A stretch of DNA of 8,807 nt from JAXDLH01 sp034666705 (GCA_034666705.1 JAXDLH010000095.1:1-8807), one strand, 5' to 3'; counted from the stretch's first letter, positions 1-6,373 are shown. Numbers and translations: made by a program. The notes: generated by a model from the sequence alone, not told the origin.

Positions 1-1075
1 GGAGCAGGACCTTGCGGGCCGCGATGATCCCCCGGTCGGTGTAGCCGAGGTGCTCGGCGGTGCGGTCCTGGATGGGGCCGGCGCCAATCGTCGCGCAGCC
101 ATCCTGGGCCTGGAAATCCGATCCGAGTCCGCTGAAGGTCTTGTCTTTCATCTCCTCGCGGTCCTGCTGGTATCGGTTCGAGGAGTCGCGGATCGGGAAG
201 TACTTCTCGTTCATCGGCGAGCGGCCGCGGGCGCGCGCCCGGCCGTCGAGCGGAGTGTTGCGGCGGAAGGTGATGTTGTACTTCCAGTGATGCGTGTCGT
301 CGATCGGCACGTGCCAGTTGATCCCATAGCCATCGGCGTCGCCGCTGATGGCGCTGAGGTTCGGCAGGATGAAGTTGGTGACCTTGATGTAGTCGCGGCC
401 GTCGCCGATGTGCCGCACGGCGTAGATCCGCACGCCGAAATCGGTCTCCTCCGGGTCGATGATCGGCGCGGTGTCGCCTGCGTAAAAGCCGAAGCGCTCG
501 CCCTCATCGGCGCCGAAGCGCAGGTGCAGGAACGAGTGGTGCGAGGGATCGATGTTGCCCTCGTTGCCCTGCAAGTAGTTGCAATCCTGATGGACCTTCG
601 TGCTGAAGCGATACTCCTCGCCCGCGGTGAGGAACTCATAGCTCGGCACCAGCGGCGGCTCGCCCGGGCCCATGTAGGTGAGGATGAGACCACCGACGTC
701 GACGCACGGGTACGCGCGGTGCTGAATCCGCTCGTAGAAGGTGCTGCCCGTCGGCTCGCCCGGCTGCTCGAGGCAGCGGCCGCTCACATCGTAGACCCAG
801 CCATGATAGAGGCAGCGCAGTCCGCCGTCCTCGATGCGGCCGTAGCTCAGGTCCGCCCCGCGGTGGGAGCAGTGAATGCCGAGCAGCCCCGGCCGACCCT
901 GCTCGTCGCGGAAGAGTACGAGGTCCTCGCCGAGCAGCCGCACCGGGATCGGCGGCCCGCCCATGGGCAGCTCCTCGGCCAGCGCTGCCGGCTGCCAGTA
1001 GCGCCGCAGCAGCTCACCGCCCGGCGTGCCGGGGCCGATGCGCGTTACCAGATCGTTCTCTTCCTTGCTCAGCAT
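1..1075 (-). CDS. Rieske [2Fe-2S] aromatic ring-hydroxylating oxygenase, alpha subunit (phthalate dioxygenase type), C-terminus cut by window edge
   Basis: The visible 358 residues form a Rieske non-haem iron oxygenase. These soluble enzymes use electrons from a reductase to activate O2 and hydroxylate or demethylate ring compounds. The N-terminal Rieske domain has C69-x-H71 and C88-x2-H91 (in CSHRG and CLYHGW) as the [2Fe-2S] ligands. The catalytic domain carries GNIDPSHHSFLH, where D176 is the likely inter-subunit electron bridge and H179 and H184 bind the mononuclear iron. D325, eight residues before the G of GPIQDR, fits the third iron ligand. Order and spacing match the phthalate 4,5-dioxygenase/vanillate demethylase branch. 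The ATG at 1075 is preceded by GGAGG seven bases upstream. The frame is open to base 1, so a modest C-terminal piece is missing. It follows the substrate-binding protein gene on the same strand after 103 bases. The substrate cannot be read from the sequence, and no ferredoxin or reductase gene is visible. The family call is firm. Confidence 0.93.
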   Translation of the reverse strand, partial: MLSKEENDLVTRIGPGTPGGELLRRYWQPAALAEELPMGGPPIPVRLLGEDLVLFRDEQGRPGLLGIHCSHRGADLSYGRIEDGGLRCLYHGWVYDVSGRCLEQPGEPTGSTFYERIQHRAYPCVDVGGLILTYMGPGEPPLVPSYEFLTAGEEYRFSTKVHQDCNYLQGNEGNIDPSHHSFLHLRFGADEGERFGFYAGDTAPIIDPEETDFGVRIYAVRHIGDGRDYIKVTNFILPNLSAISGDADGYGINWHVPIDDTHHWKYNITFRRNTPLDGRARARGRSPMNEKYFPIRDSSNRYQQDREEMKDKTFSGLGSDFQAQDGCATIGAGPIQDRTAEHLGYTDRGIIAARKVLL

Positions 1076-1082
1076 GGTGCTT

Positions 1083-1087
1083 CCTCC
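1083..1087 (-). promoter_or_regulatory. Ribosome binding site of the Rieske oxygenase gene
   Basis: GGAGG on the minus strand lies seven bases (AAGCACC) upstream of the ATG at 1075. It fixes the start and supports the reading that the minus strand is the coding one here. Confidence 0.8.
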
Positions 1088-1137
1088 ACTCATGTGTGCC
1101 CTGTCGGCCTATCGTCCCGCCGTGTGTCTGACTATAT

Positions 1138-1158
1138 CCCCGCCGCGAGGCGGCGGGG
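1138..1158. repeat. Perfect 9-bp GC hairpin between the binding-protein and oxygenase genes
   Basis: CCCCGCCGC (1138-1146) pairs with GCGGCGGGG (1150-1158) around a three-base loop. It lies 20 bases after the stop of the substrate-binding protein and about 60 bases before the oxygenase start. On the minus strand it is followed by ATATAGTC, not a T-run, so it is not a classical intrinsic terminator. It could slow polymerase, protect the 3' end of the upstream message, or be an intergenic repeat. TATAGT (minus strand, 1131-1136) beside it matches five of six bases of a -10 box but has no recognisable -35 partner. Confidence 0.6.
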
Positions 1159-1178
1159 GTTAGGGCTCCCCATCCTGC

Positions 1179-2951
1179 CTACCTCGTCACGTCCCAGTCC
1201 TGGGCGTTCCATGCTTCAGTCGTGGCTCCGACGTCGCGGGCGGTGATGTTCTGCGTTCGGTTGGAGATCAGCACGGGCTCCGTGTTGTACCAGAGCCCAA
1301 TCACGGTTACCTGATCGGTCATATGGTGGATCACGTCGCCCATAGCGGCGATGCGGTTCGCCATCGGAATCGTGCTCATATAGCGATCGATCATCTCGTC
1401 GAACTGTGGGTTCATGTAGCGAGAGCGGTTGCCGCCGGCGAACTTGTTTTCGGGGGTGGGCGCGTCGCGGCTGTGGAAGCGACGCAGGTCGTCGGCGTCG
1501 TTTGGCAGCCGCCAAACGCGGATGCCCGGGAACGTCGAGTTGTAGCCTCGGTCGATGCGCTGTAGCTGGGTGATGATCAGCGGCTCCGCGGCGAGCCCGA
1601 ACCGCTTGAGGCCGTCGGCCACCGCGAGATCTGCCGTCTCCTGGCCGTCGTCGCCGCCGCCGCCGTCCGTCCGCACCTCCAGACTGAGCGGCTCGCCGGC
1701 GCCGTTGCGGAAGATGCCATCGGTGCCCTTCGTGTACCCCAGCTCGCCCATCAGCGCCGTGGCCTTCGTAGGATTGTAGTCATACCGCACGATCTGGCTA
1801 TCGATCTGCTTGTACATCGGGTCGGCCGGCGACAGGAACGTATCGGCGACCGGGACCATGCTGTACTGGAGCGTCTCCACCATCTGCTGCCGGTCGAGGG
1901 CGTACGCCATCGCGCGGCGAAAACGTGGGTCCAGGATGATCGGCGGATCGGGGTTGAGGAACTGCGGCCACGCGGCCATCCAGTTCTTGATCCCGACGCC
2001 CACATGGCCGTCCTTCCACGAATCGCGGATCTGCACCGCCTGTTGCAGCGAGAGGTTGCGGCCGAGTGTCACCTCGACGGTTCCCGCGAGCAGGTTGGCG
2101 GCAAGCGTGTTCGAGTCCGGAATGAAGCGCACCTCGACCTCGTCGATCTTCGGCCGGCCGAGCACGTACTGGTCGTTGGCCACCAGCACCGCATGGCTAT
2201 CGGCGACCCAGTCCCGCACCTTGTACGGGCCCGCACCCACGTACGCCTGATTCCAGTACGGGCTCTGCAGCAGCAGGTCCTTGTTAGGGTCGTCGTAGAG
2301 TGCGGCCAGAATGTGCGCCGGCCGAGGAAAGCCGAAGCGCCGCGTGAACAGGCTGTCGGCACGGATGTACGGCTGCTTCCAGTGGACGACGAGGGTTTGG
2401 GGGTCCGGGGTGTCCATGCGCGCGATCCCCTCGGTGCCCGAGTCGTAGAAGACTGGTAGGTCCTTGTCGCGGGTGAGCCGAACCGTGAAGAGGAGGTCGT
2501 CTGACGTCACCGGGGCGCCGTCATGCCATTGGGCATTCGGGCGTATCTTCCACGTGGTGCTCATCGTGCCGTCCGGGCTGACGACCCAGAGGCCGTTGTC
2601 CACGGTCGGCACGGTTTCGGCGAGCTGGGGGAGCAGCGTGCCGGTGTTATTGACCACACTCAAGCCGGCATTCACCAGGTCTTCGAGGGCGTCGCCACCC
2701 TGGATCGTGCCCGAGCCGGCCGCCACGACGTTCGAGCTGATCGTCGCCGGGTCGCTCTGCATCGCGGCGACCAGGTGCTTTCTCTCGGCCGCCGGCGCGG
2801 ACCCGGCGGCGTTCCCCGGGGTGGTCGCGCGAGGCGACGAGCAGGCGGTGGTCAGCACGATCGCCAGCGCAGCGATCCAGACCGCGCGCGCGCTAACCCA
2901 GGTGCGCGGGAATCCCCTCCGAAACCAGAAGTCGCCAGGATGCTGCCCCAC
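1179..2951 (-). CDS. ABC transporter substrate-binding lipoprotein, family 5 (peptide/nickel/opine type)
   Basis: This 590-residue protein is an extracytoplasmic solute-binding lipoprotein of the DppA/OppA/NikA class, which captures peptides or other solutes for an ABC importer. The N-terminus has basic residues (RRGFPR), a hydrophobic stretch (AVWIAALAIVL) and a lipobox-like TTAC with Cys37 as the likely lipidated residue. The lipobox is imperfect, with Thr at -3. The body shows the family pattern, including LLPQLAETVP, WKIRPNAQWHDGAPVTSDDL and, nearer the C-terminus, FRRAMAYALDRQQMV. The length is usual for the family. The frame extends upstream to 3203, but that part is unlike a signal peptide. 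The GTG at 2951 has AGGAGG eight bases upstream and places the signal sequence correctly. No permease or ATPase gene is visible, so it is an orphan here or its partners lie outside the window. The ligand is unknown. A candidate promoter lies at 3093-3121. Confidence 0.92.
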   Translation of the reverse strand: MGQHPGDFWFRRGFPRTWVSARAVWIAALAIVLTTACSSPRATTPGNAAGSAPAAERKHLVAAMQSDPATISSNVVAAGSGTIQGGDALEDLVNAGLSVVNNTGTLLPQLAETVPTVDNGLWVVSPDGTMSTTWKIRPNAQWHDGAPVTSDDLLFTVRLTRDKDLPVFYDSGTEGIARMDTPDPQTLVVHWKQPYIRADSLFTRRFGFPRPAHILAALYDDPNKDLLLQSPYWNQAYVGAGPYKVRDWVADSHAVLVANDQYVLGRPKIDEVEVRFIPDSNTLAANLLAGTVEVTLGRNLSLQQAVQIRDSWKDGHVGVGIKNWMAAWPQFLNPDPPIILDPRFRRAMAYALDRQQMVETLQYSMVPVADTFLSPADPMYKQIDSQIVRYDYNPTKATALMGELGYTKGTDGIFRNGAGEPLSLEVRTDGGGGDDGQETADLAVADGLKRFGLAAEPLIITQLQRIDRGYNSTFPGIRVWRLPNDADDLRRFHSRDAPTPENKFAGGNRSRYMNPQFDEMIDRYMSTIPMANRIAAMGDVIHHMTDQVTVIGLWYNTEPVLISNRTQNITARDVGATTEAWNAQDWDVTR

Positions 2952-2959
2952 TCCACCTA

Positions 2960-2965
2960 CCTCCT
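2960..2965 (-). promoter_or_regulatory. Ribosome binding site deciding the GTG start of the substrate-binding protein
   Basis: AGGAGG on the minus strand lies eight bases (TAGGTGGA) before GTG at 2951. It chooses this start over the far upstream in-frame start at 3203 and leaves a typical lipoprotein signal peptide. Confidence 0.85.
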
Positions 2966-2999
2966 CGCCGCGGTGCGCTCGTGGCTCGTTTTTCACGCC

Positions 3000-3020
3000 G
3001 CGCCGGTCGCCTACCGGCGC
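3000..3020. repeat. Perfect 8-bp hairpin in the leader of the substrate-binding protein gene
   Basis: GCGCCGGT (3000-3007) pairs with ACCGGCGC (3013-3020) around a five-base loop. If transcription starts from the promoter at 3093-3121, this lies in a roughly 135-base untranslated leader, about 35 bases upstream of the ribosome binding site. A second small stem, GGCCG/CGGCC (3045-3049 with 3054-3058), precedes it. No known riboswitch is recognised. The gap 2952-3174 otherwise holds only the two promoters described. Confidence 0.5.
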
Positions 3021-3092
3021 AGCGCCTCTGTCCCATACAGGGCGGGCCGCGCACGGCCAGGTCTCGACTATTGATGCTCTGCTGTTGGGCTC

Positions 3093-3121
3093 ATCATGTG
3101 GCCGGCGCGGCGCGCTGTCAA
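3093..3121 (-). promoter_or_regulatory. Candidate sigma-70-type promoter for the substrate-binding protein gene
   Basis: Read on the minus strand, a perfect TTGACA -35 box (3116-3121) is followed after 17 bases by CATGAT (3093-3098), which matches the -10 consensus at four of six positions including the key second A and last T. It points at the gene starting at 2951. This is a consensus match only, with no experimental support. Confidence 0.5.
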
Positions 3122-3143
3122 CTGGCACATTGCGTGCGATGAT
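3115..3143 (+). promoter_or_regulatory. Candidate promoter for the RpiB-family gene, -35 overlapping the divergent promoter
   Basis: CTGTCA (3115-3120, four of six to TTGACA) and GATGAT (3138-3143, four of six to TATAAT) are separated by 17 bases. Transcription would begin near 3150, giving a short leader with the ribosome binding site at 3163-3168. This agrees with the TTG start at 3175 and argues against the in-frame ATG at 3139, which lies in the -10 box. The -35 occupies nearly the same bases as the minus-strand TTGACA. Confidence 0.35.
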
Positions 3144-3162
3144 ACGGGTGGCCGTGTTGTTA

Positions 3163-3168
3163 GGGAGG
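3163..3168 (+). promoter_or_regulatory. Ribosome binding site deciding the TTG start of the RpiB-family gene
   Basis: GGGAGG lies six bases (TTGGCG) before TTG at 3175. The resulting N-terminus, MRIVVGSDD, lines up with the usual RpiB start, whereas the in-frame ATG at 3139 would add 12 residues with no family counterpart. Confidence 0.75.
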
Positions 3169-3174
3169 TTGGCG

Positions 3175-3612
3175 TTGCGAATCGTCGTGGGCAGCGACGA
3201 CACGAGCGAGGTGACCGAGGCGGCGATCGACGAGCTCCGAGCGGGCGGGGTCGACGTCGAGGTGCTGCCCCAGGCGCAGTGGCCAGAGGTTGCGCTGCAG
3301 GTGGCGGAGGCCGTCGCCGAGGGGCGGGCGGATCAGGGCGTGTTGCTCTGCTGGACCGGCACGGGAACGGCAATGGCCGCGAACAAGGTACCGGGCGTGC
3401 GGGCGGCGCTCGCCTGGGAGCCATGGATCGCGGAGGGAGCGCGCCGCTGGAACGACGCCAACGTGCTCGTGATGAGCTCGAGGCGGATTACGCCGGAGGT
3501 GGCGCGGCAGATCGTCGCGGCGTGGCTCGCGGTCGAGGCGCCAGACCCGGATGAGGCGGCGAACATCGCGCGCCTGGTCGAGATTGAGCGCCGCTACGGC
3601 AGCCGCGGCTGA
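3175..3612 (+). CDS. RpiB/LacA/LacB-family sugar-phosphate isomerase, divergent member
   Basis: The 145-residue product matches the RpiB/LacAB fold, whose classic members interconvert ribose 5-phosphate and ribulose 5-phosphate (or galactose 6-phosphate and tagatose 6-phosphate) in the cytoplasm. Family features are the N-terminal MRIVVGSDD, the loop LLCWTGTGTAMAANKVPGVR with C59 at the place of the E. coli catalytic Cys66, then AWEP and WNDANVLVMSSR. The length is normal. Several active-site positions differ from E. coli RpiB: the Asp-His pair near residue 9-10 is Asp-Asp, His99 is Trp92, and the C-terminal phosphate-binding arginines are not obvious. It therefore probably acts on another substrate or is catalytically altered. 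I recall a CWTGTG/WNDANVL subgroup in other bacteria, so it may belong to a known but poorly characterised branch. The gene stands alone, divergent from the binding protein and convergent with the MFS pump. The family call is secure, the reaction is not. Confidence 0.85.
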   Translation: MRIVVGSDDTSEVTEAAIDELRAGGVDVEVLPQAQWPEVALQVAEAVAEGRADQGVLLCWTGTGTAMAANKVPGVRAALAWEPWIAEGARRWNDANVLVMSSRRITPEVARQIVAAWLAVEAPDPDEAANIARLVEIERRYGSRG

Positions 3613-3677
3613 GCGACCTCGCCCGGTCGCTTCGGAAGTACCTGCTCCCGATGACCGGAAGTGCTCTCTCCCCCGAT

Positions 3678-3700
3678 CCCTCCCCCAATTTGGGGGAGGG
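3678..3700. repeat. CCCTCCCCC/GGGGGAGGG hairpin between convergent genes
   Basis: CCCTCCCCC (3678-3686) and GGGGGAGGG (3692-3700) form a 9-bp stem around AATTT, or an 11-bp palindrome if the AA/TT pairs are counted. It lies 65 bases past the rpiB-family stop. No T-run follows on either strand. It may serve as a two-way, factor-assisted end point between the convergent genes, or be a dispersed intergenic repeat, since very similar CTCCCCCAATTTGGGGGAG strings are familiar to me from other GC-rich bacterial genomes. Confidence 0.6.
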
Positions 3701-3736
3701 GAGACGCGCCAATGTCTGGTATGACTCCCCCTCCTT

Positions 3737-3774
3737 CCCGCGCCGGGTCCTTCGACAGGCTCAGGACGAGCGGG
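3737..3774. repeat. Imperfect hairpin intergenic element with TTCGACAGGCTCAGGACGAG core
   Basis: CCCGC (3737-3741) pairs with GCGGG (3770-3774) and GTCCT (3747-3751) with AGGAC (3763-3767), leaving a small internal loop. The core resembles a motif common between genes in many bacteria (recalled, not searched). CAGGCTCAGG recurs as a direct repeat at 3756-3765 and 3788-3797. The gap 3613-3862 holds this, the preceding hairpin, and no ORF I would support. Confidence 0.5.
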
Positions 3775-3862
3775 GGTTAGGTTTCTGCAGGCTCAGGGCC
3801 CTGCTATCCCTACAAGGCTGCCGTGCCTCGAACGCTTCAGATCTCCGCGCGGACCTGTGCTG

Positions 3863-5536
3863 CTATGCGGCCCCTGCCCCGATCGGGGCCTCGACGTTCA
3901 TCTCCGCGAGGTCGTCCTGACTGTATGCGCGCTTGAGCGGCACGTCCTTCAGGAAGACACAAAGGATAGCGGCCGCGGCCATCACGACGGCCCCGACGAG
4001 GAAGACGTCGTGAAGCGACGTGCTGAGCGCCACCTTGACTGCCCCGAACAGTTGCGCGTACAACTGCGCGCCCTGTGGCCCGAGCTGCGCGAAGCTCTGC
4101 TGTATCGCCCCGGCGGCCTCGGGATTGACAAGCGCCTGCGGGTTGCTGAACTGAGCGAGCCGCTCCGGTGGCAACGCTGCCGCCGCCTGCGGCGGAATCG
4201 CGCGCTGCAACTCGGCGGCGAAGCGGCCGGTCAGCACGCTGCCCAGCAGCGCGGCGCCAATGGTGCCGCCGATCGAACGGGTGAACTGGGTTAGCGACGT
4301 CACCACGCCGATCTGCCGCATCGATACGGCGTTCTGCGCCGCCAGGTTGAGGGGTGCCATGGTTGTCCCGATCCCGAGGCCGACGATCACCATATTGCGC
4401 ACGACGGTTCCGTAATCGACGTCGGGCCCCATCAGGCTCAGCAGGTACAGCCCGACGGCGGCGACCGCGATGCCGCCAACCGCCATCCACTTGTAGCGTC
4501 CGGTGCGGCCGACGATCTGCCCGGACGCGATGCTCGCCGCCACGATGCCGAGCATCATTGGCGTGAGCACCGTGCCACTCTGGGTCGCGCTGCTGCCGAT
4601 GATTGCCTGGATGAAGAGCGGCACGAACAGAATCGTGCCGAACATGCCAATCTGGCTGAGGCCCGTGGCCAGCGCGGCAATCGCGACGATCCCGTTCTTC
4701 AGCAGACCAAGCGGCAAGATCGGCTCGGCGGCACGTGCCTCGACGAAGCCGAATGCCGTGATTGCTACGACTGCGAGTGCCAGGAGCCCAATGATCACGG
4801 GCGAGGACCACGGGTATTGCTGTCCGCCCCAGCTCAGCGCAAGCAAGAATGGCACGATGCCCAGCATGAGGAGCCCCGCGCCGAGATAGTCGATCTGGTG
4901 CTCGCGGCGAGCCGGGCGGATGTCCGGGAACGAGAACCACAACACGGCGAGGGCGAGGATGCCCACTGGCAGGTTCACGTAGAACACCCACCGCCAGCTC
5001 AGCGTGTCCGTAAGGTAGCCACCGATGAGTGGTCCGGCGATGCTCGCAAGACCGAACACTGAGGTGAACACACCCTGGATCTTGGCACGCTGCGCTGGTG
5101 GAAAGAGCGCCGATGCTACGGTAAAGATCGTGGAGAACATTGTGCCCGCGCCGAAGCCTTGCAAGCCGCGGAAAAGCGCGAGCTCAACCATGTTTTGCGA
5201 GAGACCGCACAGCATCGAGGAGAGCACGAAGAAGGCGGCGCCGCCCATCAGGAACCACTTCCGACCGTACAGGTCGGAGAGCTTTCCGACGATGGGCACG
5301 ATCGCCGTGCTCGTCAGCAAATACGCCGTGGTTACCCAGGCGTAGTGCTCGAAGCCCTGGAGATCCGCGACGATGCGTGGCATCGCGGTCCCGACGATGG
5401 TCTGGTCGAGCGCGGCGAGCAGCATCGAGACGAGTAAACCCGCCATCGTCGCGATCATGCGGTTACGCGGCAGATTGTGGAATCCCTGAGTCGCAGGAGC
5501 GCTCGCAGTTGGTGTTGGGGGTGCAACCGCTCTCAT
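3863..5536 (-). CDS. DHA2-family MFS drug/proton antiporter, 14 transmembrane helices (EmrB/QacA type)
   Basis: This inner-membrane protein is a proton-driven exporter of the EmrB/QacA drug-resistance subfamily. From the ATG at 5536 it has 557 residues, usual for 14-helix members. Visible signatures are the first-helix motif LDQTIVGTAMPRI (about 43-55), the loop 2-3 motif A GKLSDLYGRK (84-93), motif B LFRGLQGFGAG (121-131) and antiporter motif C GLASIAGPLIGG (162-173), followed by WRWVFYVNLPVG. A long polar loop before the final helix (from TGRFAAEL to HDVFLVG) is typical of DHA2 pumps. The start is uncertain: an in-frame GTG at 5575 would add 13 residues, and neither start has a clear ribosome binding site. 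No regulator or EmrA-like adaptor lies beside it, which suits a single-membrane pump. It converges on the rpiB-family gene. The substrate cannot be inferred. Confidence 0.92.
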   Translation of the reverse strand: MRAVAPPTPTASAPATQGFHNLPRNRMIATMAGLLVSMLLAALDQTIVGTAMPRIVADLQGFEHYAWVTTAYLLTSTAIVPIVGKLSDLYGRKWFLMGGAAFFVLSSMLCGLSQNMVELALFRGLQGFGAGTMFSTIFTVASALFPPAQRAKIQGVFTSVFGLASIAGPLIGGYLTDTLSWRWVFYVNLPVGILALAVLWFSFPDIRPARREHQIDYLGAGLLMLGIVPFLLALSWGGQQYPWSSPVIIGLLALAVVAITAFGFVEARAAEPILPLGLLKNGIVAIAALATGLSQIGMFGTILFVPLFIQAIIGSSATQSGTVLTPMMLGIVAASIASGQIVGRTGRYKWMAVGGIAVAAVGLYLLSLMGPDVDYGTVVRNMVIVGLGIGTTMAPLNLAAQNAVSMRQIGVVTSLTQFTRSIGGTIGAALLGSVLTGRFAAELQRAIPPQAAAALPPERLAQFSNPQALVNPEAAGAIQQSFAQLGPQGAQLYAQLFGAVKVALSTSLHDVFLVGAVVMAAAAILCVFLKDVPLKRAYSQDDLAEMNVEAPIGAGAA

Positions 5537-5614
5537 TGGCCGCTGGTCCGACCGCGGTCTGGAGTCGGTACGCACAGGTTGGGAGGCATGGGGGTAGTCA
5601 TGGTCCGGATCCCT

Positions 5615-5629
5615 GGAGCGTAGCGCTCC
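5615..5629. repeat. Short perfect inverted repeat upstream of the MFS gene
   Basis: GGAGCG (5615-5620) and CGCTCC (5624-5629) are separated by TAG. It lies about 80 bases before the MFS start and could be an operator half-site pair or a leader hairpin. Neither role is shown. I found no good promoter hexamers next to it. Confidence 0.35.
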
Positions 5630-5718
5630 TCTCTATTGAAACCAGCCACCGCCCACCGGAAATTCCACCGGACCTTACGCTATCGCAACAGACGTAGCAT
5701 CGAGAATTCAAGGTACGT

Positions 5719-5795
5719 GTCATCCGCGAGGCCGCAGCCGAAGGACCCGGGGTCACGGGGACCGGGGTGCGGGTCCCTCGCTGCGTCACGATGAC
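5719..5795. repeat. 77-bp imperfect palindromic intergenic element
   Basis: The left arm begins GTCATCC (5719) and ends GGACCCG (5749). The right arm begins CGGGTCC (5770) and ends GATGAC (5795). The reverse complement of the right arm shares GTCATC, GCAGC and GGACCCG with the left arm in the same order. The centre holds GGTC and GACC that can pair. The outline resembles palindromic intergenic elements containing GTCATCC...GAGGGATCC that I recall from many bacterial genomes. It fills most of the space between the MFS start and the NUDIX stop (5837). No T-run follows, so a terminator role for the nudix transcript is possible but not of the classic kind. Confidence 0.6.
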
Positions 5796-5836
5796 GTCGG
5801 CTGGCACCCTAGGACCTCGGTTGGGTTGCGCCCGCG

Positions 5837-6373
5837 CTAGCAGATCCCGGCGTGGTAGAAGGCGGCGATGACGAGGGCGTGGGTGATACGCTCGTCGCGG
5901 ATCATGGCAGGGATGTCGGCGACCGGCACGAGATGCACGGCTATATCCTCGCCGCTGTCGAGCTGCTGCTCGGCCACCAGCCGCGCGTTGCGGATCACCA
6001 CCGTGTGGCAGCGGTTCGAGAGAAACGCCGGATTCGGATGGACGGCGCCGATCGTCGTGGGCGCGTCGCCGGCATAACCGGTCTCCTCCAGCAGCTCGCG
6101 CGCGCCGCCGTGGCTCGGCGCCTCGCCTCGCTCCACCATGCCCCCGGGTACCTCCAGCAGCACCTCCTCGATGCCGTGGCGGTACTGCTCGACCATGACC
6201 ACCTCGTCGTCGGGCGTGAGCGCGACGACGTTGACCCAGTCCGGGGCGGTGAGCACGATGACGCTGTGCGTCTCACCCGTGCGTGGTGAAACAGCATGGC
6301 GCCACTGCGCGCGAAAGATGCGAAAGCTTTGCGGCGGCTCGACCTCGACGACCAGCCATTTCTGGATCGTCAA
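5837..6373 (-). CDS. NUDIX hydrolase, ADP-ribose pyrophosphatase-like
   Basis: The 178-residue cytoplasmic protein has a complete NUDIX box at residues 78-100, G-x5-E-x7-REL-x-EETGY, whose glutamates bind the metal needed to split a nucleoside diphosphate linked to another moiety. The preceding VEQYRHG and LEVPGG and the HPNPAF run, with a proline (P115) about 16 residues past the box, fit ADP-ribose pyrophosphatases, so ADP-ribose or a nucleotide sugar is the likeliest substrate. The start is inferred: TTG at 6373 overlaps the polA stop as TTGA. The N-terminal stretch it encodes resembles the usual family N-terminus, and no ATG or GTG lies close downstream in frame. Only a weak GGGG lies upstream, so translation probably depends on ribosomes finishing polA. 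The family is certain, the exact substrate is not. Confidence 0.9.
   Translation of the reverse strand: MTIQKWLVVEVEPPQSFRIFRAQWRHAVSPRTGETHSVIVLTAPDWVNVVALTPDDEVVMVEQYRHGIEEVLLEVPGGMVERGEAPSHGGARELLEETGYAGDAPTTIGAVHPNPAFLSNRCHTVVIRNARLVAEQQLDSGEDIAVHLVPVADIPAMIRDERITHALVIAAFYHAGIC

Noticed and set aside
50..1246. A 398-residue open frame on the plus strand opposite the oxygenase.
   Set aside because: The minus strand encodes a Rieske oxygenase with every ligand residue in place and a strong ribosome binding site. The plus frame is low-complexity, rich in Ala, Arg and Val, and runs through the intergenic gap.
2464..3174. Upstream extension of the rpiB-family frame to 2464, giving a 382-residue protein.
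   Set aside because: The extension lies antisense to the binding-protein gene and has no family similarity. The TTG at 3175 has a ribosome binding site and gives the expected N-terminus.
2952..3203. N-terminal extension of the binding protein to a start at 3203.
   Set aside because: The added 84 residues contain no signal peptide, overlap the divergent gene start and cross the candidate promoters. GTG 2951 fits much better.
3678..3700. Classical Rho-independent terminator.
   Set aside because: The stem is strong but no run of T follows on either strand, so I recorded it as a hairpin repeat.
3837..4991. A 384-residue minus-strand frame overlapping the MFS gene.
   Set aside because: It is an Arg/Gly/Ala-rich out-of-frame reading of the MFS gene, whose own frame shows all transporter motifs.
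5140..5697. A plus-strand frame across the MFS start and the gap, considered as a small divergent regulator.
   Set aside because: It is composed of Arg/Ser/Pro-rich sequence, has no helix-turn-helix, and its coding-like part is only the MFS antisense.
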